In this document: positions 60,480 through 64,000 of the stretch, one piece after another | How the letters are laid out: every line of letters starts with the position of its first letter | Numbering within the stretch: the first letter of the stretch is position 1 | Assembly: GCA_003439945.1 (NCBI GenBank) | Contig: QVRM01000968.1 | Location: forward strand, 747,501 to 811,500 | Direction: 5' to 3' | Length of the DNA stretch: 64,000 nt | DNA from: Dermanyssus gallinae | Taxonomy: Eukaryota > Arthropoda > Arachnida > Mesostigmata > Dermanyssidae | Position numbers and translations under genes: made by a program | The notes under the pieces: generated by a model | Seen by the model: only the letters and a program-made list of their open reading frames with translations | Told to the model about the DNA's origin: nothing | Databases searched by the model: none

Positions 60480-61010
60480 GATCAGGACGACAATCAAAGC
60501 CCTAGAGACGAGCAATGACCTTGCGCGCTTCATATCCAACACCTAGCGAGTTCCGGCACCCAAGACGGTGCCCAATTATGGCCGCAGCTGATTCGATCGC
60601 CCTATACCAAGCTTAAGTATGACCTACAGAGGCACTGACCATAGTCGCCAATAGAAGACACCTGCACTTAAAGGGTCGGGGCCTTAGGGTGATTCAGACG
60701 GCGGGAAACGTCGACACACAAGCATTTTGAGTCATACAAGAAGCCGACGAAAGGATTCTCAGTCTCGCCTCTTGCAGACTCGCCGGAATGAATTCCTAAA
60801 ATTTGAGACCGTTTAAACCAACCTTAATCCGGACATACCTGTATAGGATCAAGAAAGTCCCTAGCCCACGTGCCACCATAGCGGCGATGGACTCAAGGAC
60901 TCCATTACACAAGATACAGGGCTATACAACCTAAGTGAAAGAGCGCGTTTATCGATTGCTTGGATTAAGAGCGACGAAACGAGTTTTTAACTGAAAACTA
61001 CGTAACATGA
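60480..61010 (+). pseudogene. Possible heavily decayed retroelement coding relic
   Basis: One phase reads almost continuously with four or five stops (fragments such as VIQEADERILSLASCRLAG, then RIKKVPSPRATIAAMDS and VKERVYRLLGL). The last resembles the region after the reverse transcriptase in LINE proteins. It lies on the same strand as, and about 1 kb before, the RLE relic at 62010, so both could belong to one old element. The evidence is weak. Confidence 0.28.
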
Positions 61011-61583
61011 AACCAAAGAAGAAAGGGTTATATGCTCTCACGAATATGTCCTGCCAGAAATGGCGGCGAACAAGCACTGCATTTGCTTGAAGCAAGGCGG
61101 AAGCAATCCTCAGTGGAAGCGGAGGACGGAAGCAGGACTGATTTTTAGTGGGCTAGAGCTTCACACTGCCGACCCATATACCAAGCTGCCTGCATGTGCG
61201 AAGCGCATTTTTTGCCTAGTGCTCTGAAAAAGCTAAAAATGCATTATCTGCTATATGCTAGCGTACAATTATTATTAAGTACGCTTGGACTGATATTTCT
61301 GTTTCCACTGGTCAACGTTAGATGTGTGCGCAGTGTTTTGCTTAGGTCAGTTTGGCAGTTGCTGGCGCCGTGTGCCATTGAACGGGGTTTCATCAAATGT
61401 TCTTAATGTAATGTTCCTAGAAGTAAAATTAAAGGACCATATTGTTTGTGTTCAAACTCGATATTCCGTGGCGCGTAATCTGCGTGCGTTAAAGACGATT
61501 CCAAAAGGGCACATTCATCAAGCCATGTATAGACTATAAGGAGGTGGAAACAAGTGTATGGGCCCAGGAGTGTAACGAACGTG

Positions 61584-61584
61584 G

Positions 61585-61638
<54 letters not shown>
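61584..61638. repeat. (TA)n microsatellite
   Basis: About 55 bp of TA repeats with one C near the start. Confidence 0.95.
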
Positions 61639-61640
<2 letters not shown>

Positions 61641-61781
61641 GCATCAACGTCTTATGTGTTTTTTTTAGGATGGGGCCCCCTCCAACAAAAGAGAGAAAAA
61701 CTAGTAATGAAGAAGGCACTACAATCTCCAGTTTGTGGCGCGTGATGCAAGTGAGACAACAATAGTGCAAATTCCATTTGA

Positions 61782-61782
<1 letters not shown>

Positions 61783-61815
<33 letters not shown>
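61783..61815. repeat. (TA)n microsatellite
   Basis: TA run of 33 bp. Confidence 0.95.
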
Positions 61816-61819
<4 letters not shown>

Positions 61820-62009
61820 GGCGACACCCTTTTCTGTAAAATGCTTTTAATTGTTACAAATGCTGAAATGTGTAATTATGGAAATTTCAAGCTCGATAAG
61901 GAATTACTGAATTTAAATAAATTGGTCATTACCCCGTTTATATATATATATAAATATATACTTTCGTGGGCTGAAATAAATAAGTGTCAAAGGTATGCAT
62001 CTATCGGCT

Positions 62010-62227
62010 ACTATATGGAGTTTTGGCCTCTTCCCTTTGAGACCTTAGGGGACCCAGGTACACTTACTGAGAGAGTTATTAGTAAGATGTGTAAGTGTCT
62101 CAGATTAGCCACGCGCTCGTGTATTTTCCGACAAAGGCTGTCATTGGATATACAACGTGGTAACGCCGCGGCGGTGCTTGTCCACGCCTTATCCAGGTGG
62201 CCGACAGCAGGCCTGGATTTGGGATGA
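62010..62227 (+). pseudogene. C-terminal relic of a second RLE-type LINE protein
   Basis: The frame ending at 62227 reads PLPFETLGDPGTL, then FRQRLSLDIQRGNAAAVL. This parallels PIAMETMG and LLSLAVCRGNAASILG in the 22.66-kb element and the tail typical of RLE-LINE proteins. Only the last 70 or so residues are recognisable; the PD-D core and CCHC are missing, and sequence upstream is dominated by TA repeats. It is a different, more diverged element than the one at 22.65 kb. Confidence 0.65.
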
Positions 62228-64000
62228 TGTAATTTGCCGTCGCGTTCACTGGGGAACAAATGTTTACACCCATTATGAGTTGAATAATGGGTTATTATTA
62301 AAAATAATGCATTCGTGTTAACTAGAGATATTCTGGAACAAATGAATTGCAGCCCATCTAGTAGTATTCAATAAACTGATATCTCTAATGCGGATACTAA
62401 GCTTACATACATTTGCTTGCAATCTTTTAGTGTACCTGCTTGTAATACTCTGCTACAGGTAATTAGTTATGCGCAACGTTAAATAAAAAATACTGCCTAG
62501 ATCTAACCACCATACAAGTACGCGATTTGCGGTTTACGGGTTGCATCATGTGCCGGGACTGAGTGAAGGTTTTCATGAACCAAATTACCCATTAATGACA
62601 ATACCACCAACTGACCCGTGCTTCGAATAGGGATAGGTAAGTTGGATTTCTGACAGAGCTAGAAGCAACAACGTTTCAAAGGTATATATGTTTTTTCTTC
62701 TAAATTCTGTAGCATTGTTTACAATTGTTAGTTGTTACCGCGTATTCTCTCTATGATGAGATAAAACGTACTTATAACGTCGGAATGATGGAACATCAAA
62801 GGCATGCAAATCTAAAAGCGCCGTTTACAGTGTGTCGTTCATCCGACTGACGTCAATATATTCAAACACGGCACACTGCTACAGCTATTTATCTGTTATC
62901 GCGGTTAAAAGTAGTACCCGTTATTGATCGCGTTTTAGAACGGCTCATTCTCGTTGCTTCACTGACACGATAACGAATCTTCTCGATAAAGAAAATGTCA
63001 ACTTACCGTGCTAACTTGAATCAACAGCTGCAGTAGTATTTGCTGTAGCATGAAGTAGCACGTGACCTTCCTTCAAGCGTATCAGCATCACTAAACTCGC
63101 ATGGAATGTCTGCACGTCAACCGGCATTTCGTCCGCTACGCAACAAATGCATTCTCGTTTGTAATTTTTATTTCCTGACCCTTACTCCTTTCTTCTTCTG
63201 GCTGTTTGCTTTGAATGTCAGGCTTGCTTATTTTGCTCTCTCTCTCGCTCATTCTTTGGTGCGATGTGGTTTCGGGCACGTGCGTGCACAAACCACGTAT
63301 CGTAATCATAGAACGTCTCTAACAGCTGAACGATGGACTACAACGAGAATCCATGCAATTTCAATATACCACTAGCTAGTTAAGCGACTAGGTTCTACTG
63401 TAAGAGATTTCAAGCTATATATTATATTTTTAATCTATATATATATATATAACCGAGAAGAAAGCACTATTGTACTGGATTTTATAGAAGTCCTTAAGTT
63501 ACAATCACAATCATAACATGTTTTGACTACCTATACTACCGTACTGATCTGACCATGGTACTTCCGTCGTACCATGGTGGACAAGCACGCTCACGTACGT
63601 ATAATTATACGCAAACCAAGGTTTTTAACGCTATTCTACATTCACAAACAGACTTAAGCGGCATTGCCTGGTCGCTTTATGTGCCGTGCAGAACCGTGCC
63701 GAACAAGGTGCGCATTATAAATGCATAAAAATATTAATTGAAGCAAAACTACTAAATCTCTAGTATTGTTCCTAAGACTCGACATCTATCGAAAAAGTGT
63801 CGACGCTCTGCTAACAGGCTTTACAGGTTCAACTATATTCCGAAAATTAGCAGTAAACGAAGGCTAGGATTATCGTAAAGTCGGTGGCCCTAGAGTCCAC
63901 GGGGGGGGGGCTTCTCACGTACTCTAGATGCACTCTGACGATGACAACAGCTTTGAATTGTGCAGGCTTTTGTGTGCTTACCTACTCTTGTTTAGCCCGT
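62228..64000. other. AT-rich intergenic, nothing recognised
   Basis: Unique AT-rich DNA with a short (TA)n at 63436-63452, a 10-bp-arm palindrome at 63552-63578 (ACCATGGTAC and its complement) and a G-run near 63901-63910. The frame 63106-63375 has no recognisable family. Confidence 0.45.

Overview
This is a window of animal nuclear DNA. It contains no bacterial-type operons, no rRNA, no credible intact tRNA and no multi-exon host gene that I can defend. The content is mobile-element copies, tRNA-derived SINEs, about thirty (TA)n microsatellites and long patches of trinucleotide repeats. A mariner transposon, a non-LTR retrotransposon with a 2A peptide, and RLE-type retrotransposon fragments all fit an invertebrate. 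I favour an arthropod, possibly a mite or tick, but the sequence does not prove that.

Layout. 0.5-4.6 kb: an almost intact non-LTR retrotransposon (LINE) of 4.05 kb between 13-bp target-site duplications. ORF1 carries a 2A ribosome-skipping motif and a PHD-like zinc finger. ORF2 carries an AP-endonuclease, a reverse transcriptase and a C-terminal CCHC; it is separated from ORF1 by one in-frame TGA and broken once by a one-base shift. 7-15 kb: AT-rich and trinucleotide-rich DNA with little else. 15.6-16.4 kb: two different tRNA-derived SINEs. 17.6-18.8 kb and 28.7-29.9 kb: two copies of one 1.25-kb repeat in opposite orientation and circularly permuted relative to each other, both carrying the same SINE insertion. 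22.65-23.36 kb: a 5'-truncated RLE-type LINE with an 11-bp target-site duplication and an open C-terminal reading frame. 23.4-28 kb and 30.5-38.5 kb: GC-richer simple-repeat terrain. 39.57-40.89 kb: a complete mariner with both inverted repeats, its transposase broken by a single stop codon. 42.6 kb: a perfect 19-bp-arm hairpin. 44.9 kb: a 22-bp minisatellite. 48.1 kb: a TATA/Inr promoter candidate. 49.6-50.2 kb: a diverged 3' relic of the same LINE family, then another SINE. 58.15-58.97 kb: a terminal-inverted-repeat element apparently inserted into a (TA)n array. 59.0-59.4 kb: a coding-looking relic of unknown identity with one frameshift. 62.0-62.2 kb: a second RLE-type LINE relic.

How the parts relate. 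The transposons are independent insertions of different ages. The 2A LINE and the 22.65-kb RLE LINE look youngest (target-site duplications, open frames). The mariner is nearly intact. The SINEs lack their own enzymes and would depend on a LINE; the B family ends in a small conserved stem-loop rather than poly(A). Most long open frames in the window are translations of (TA)n or (GTT)n/(CAG)n arrays and are not genes.
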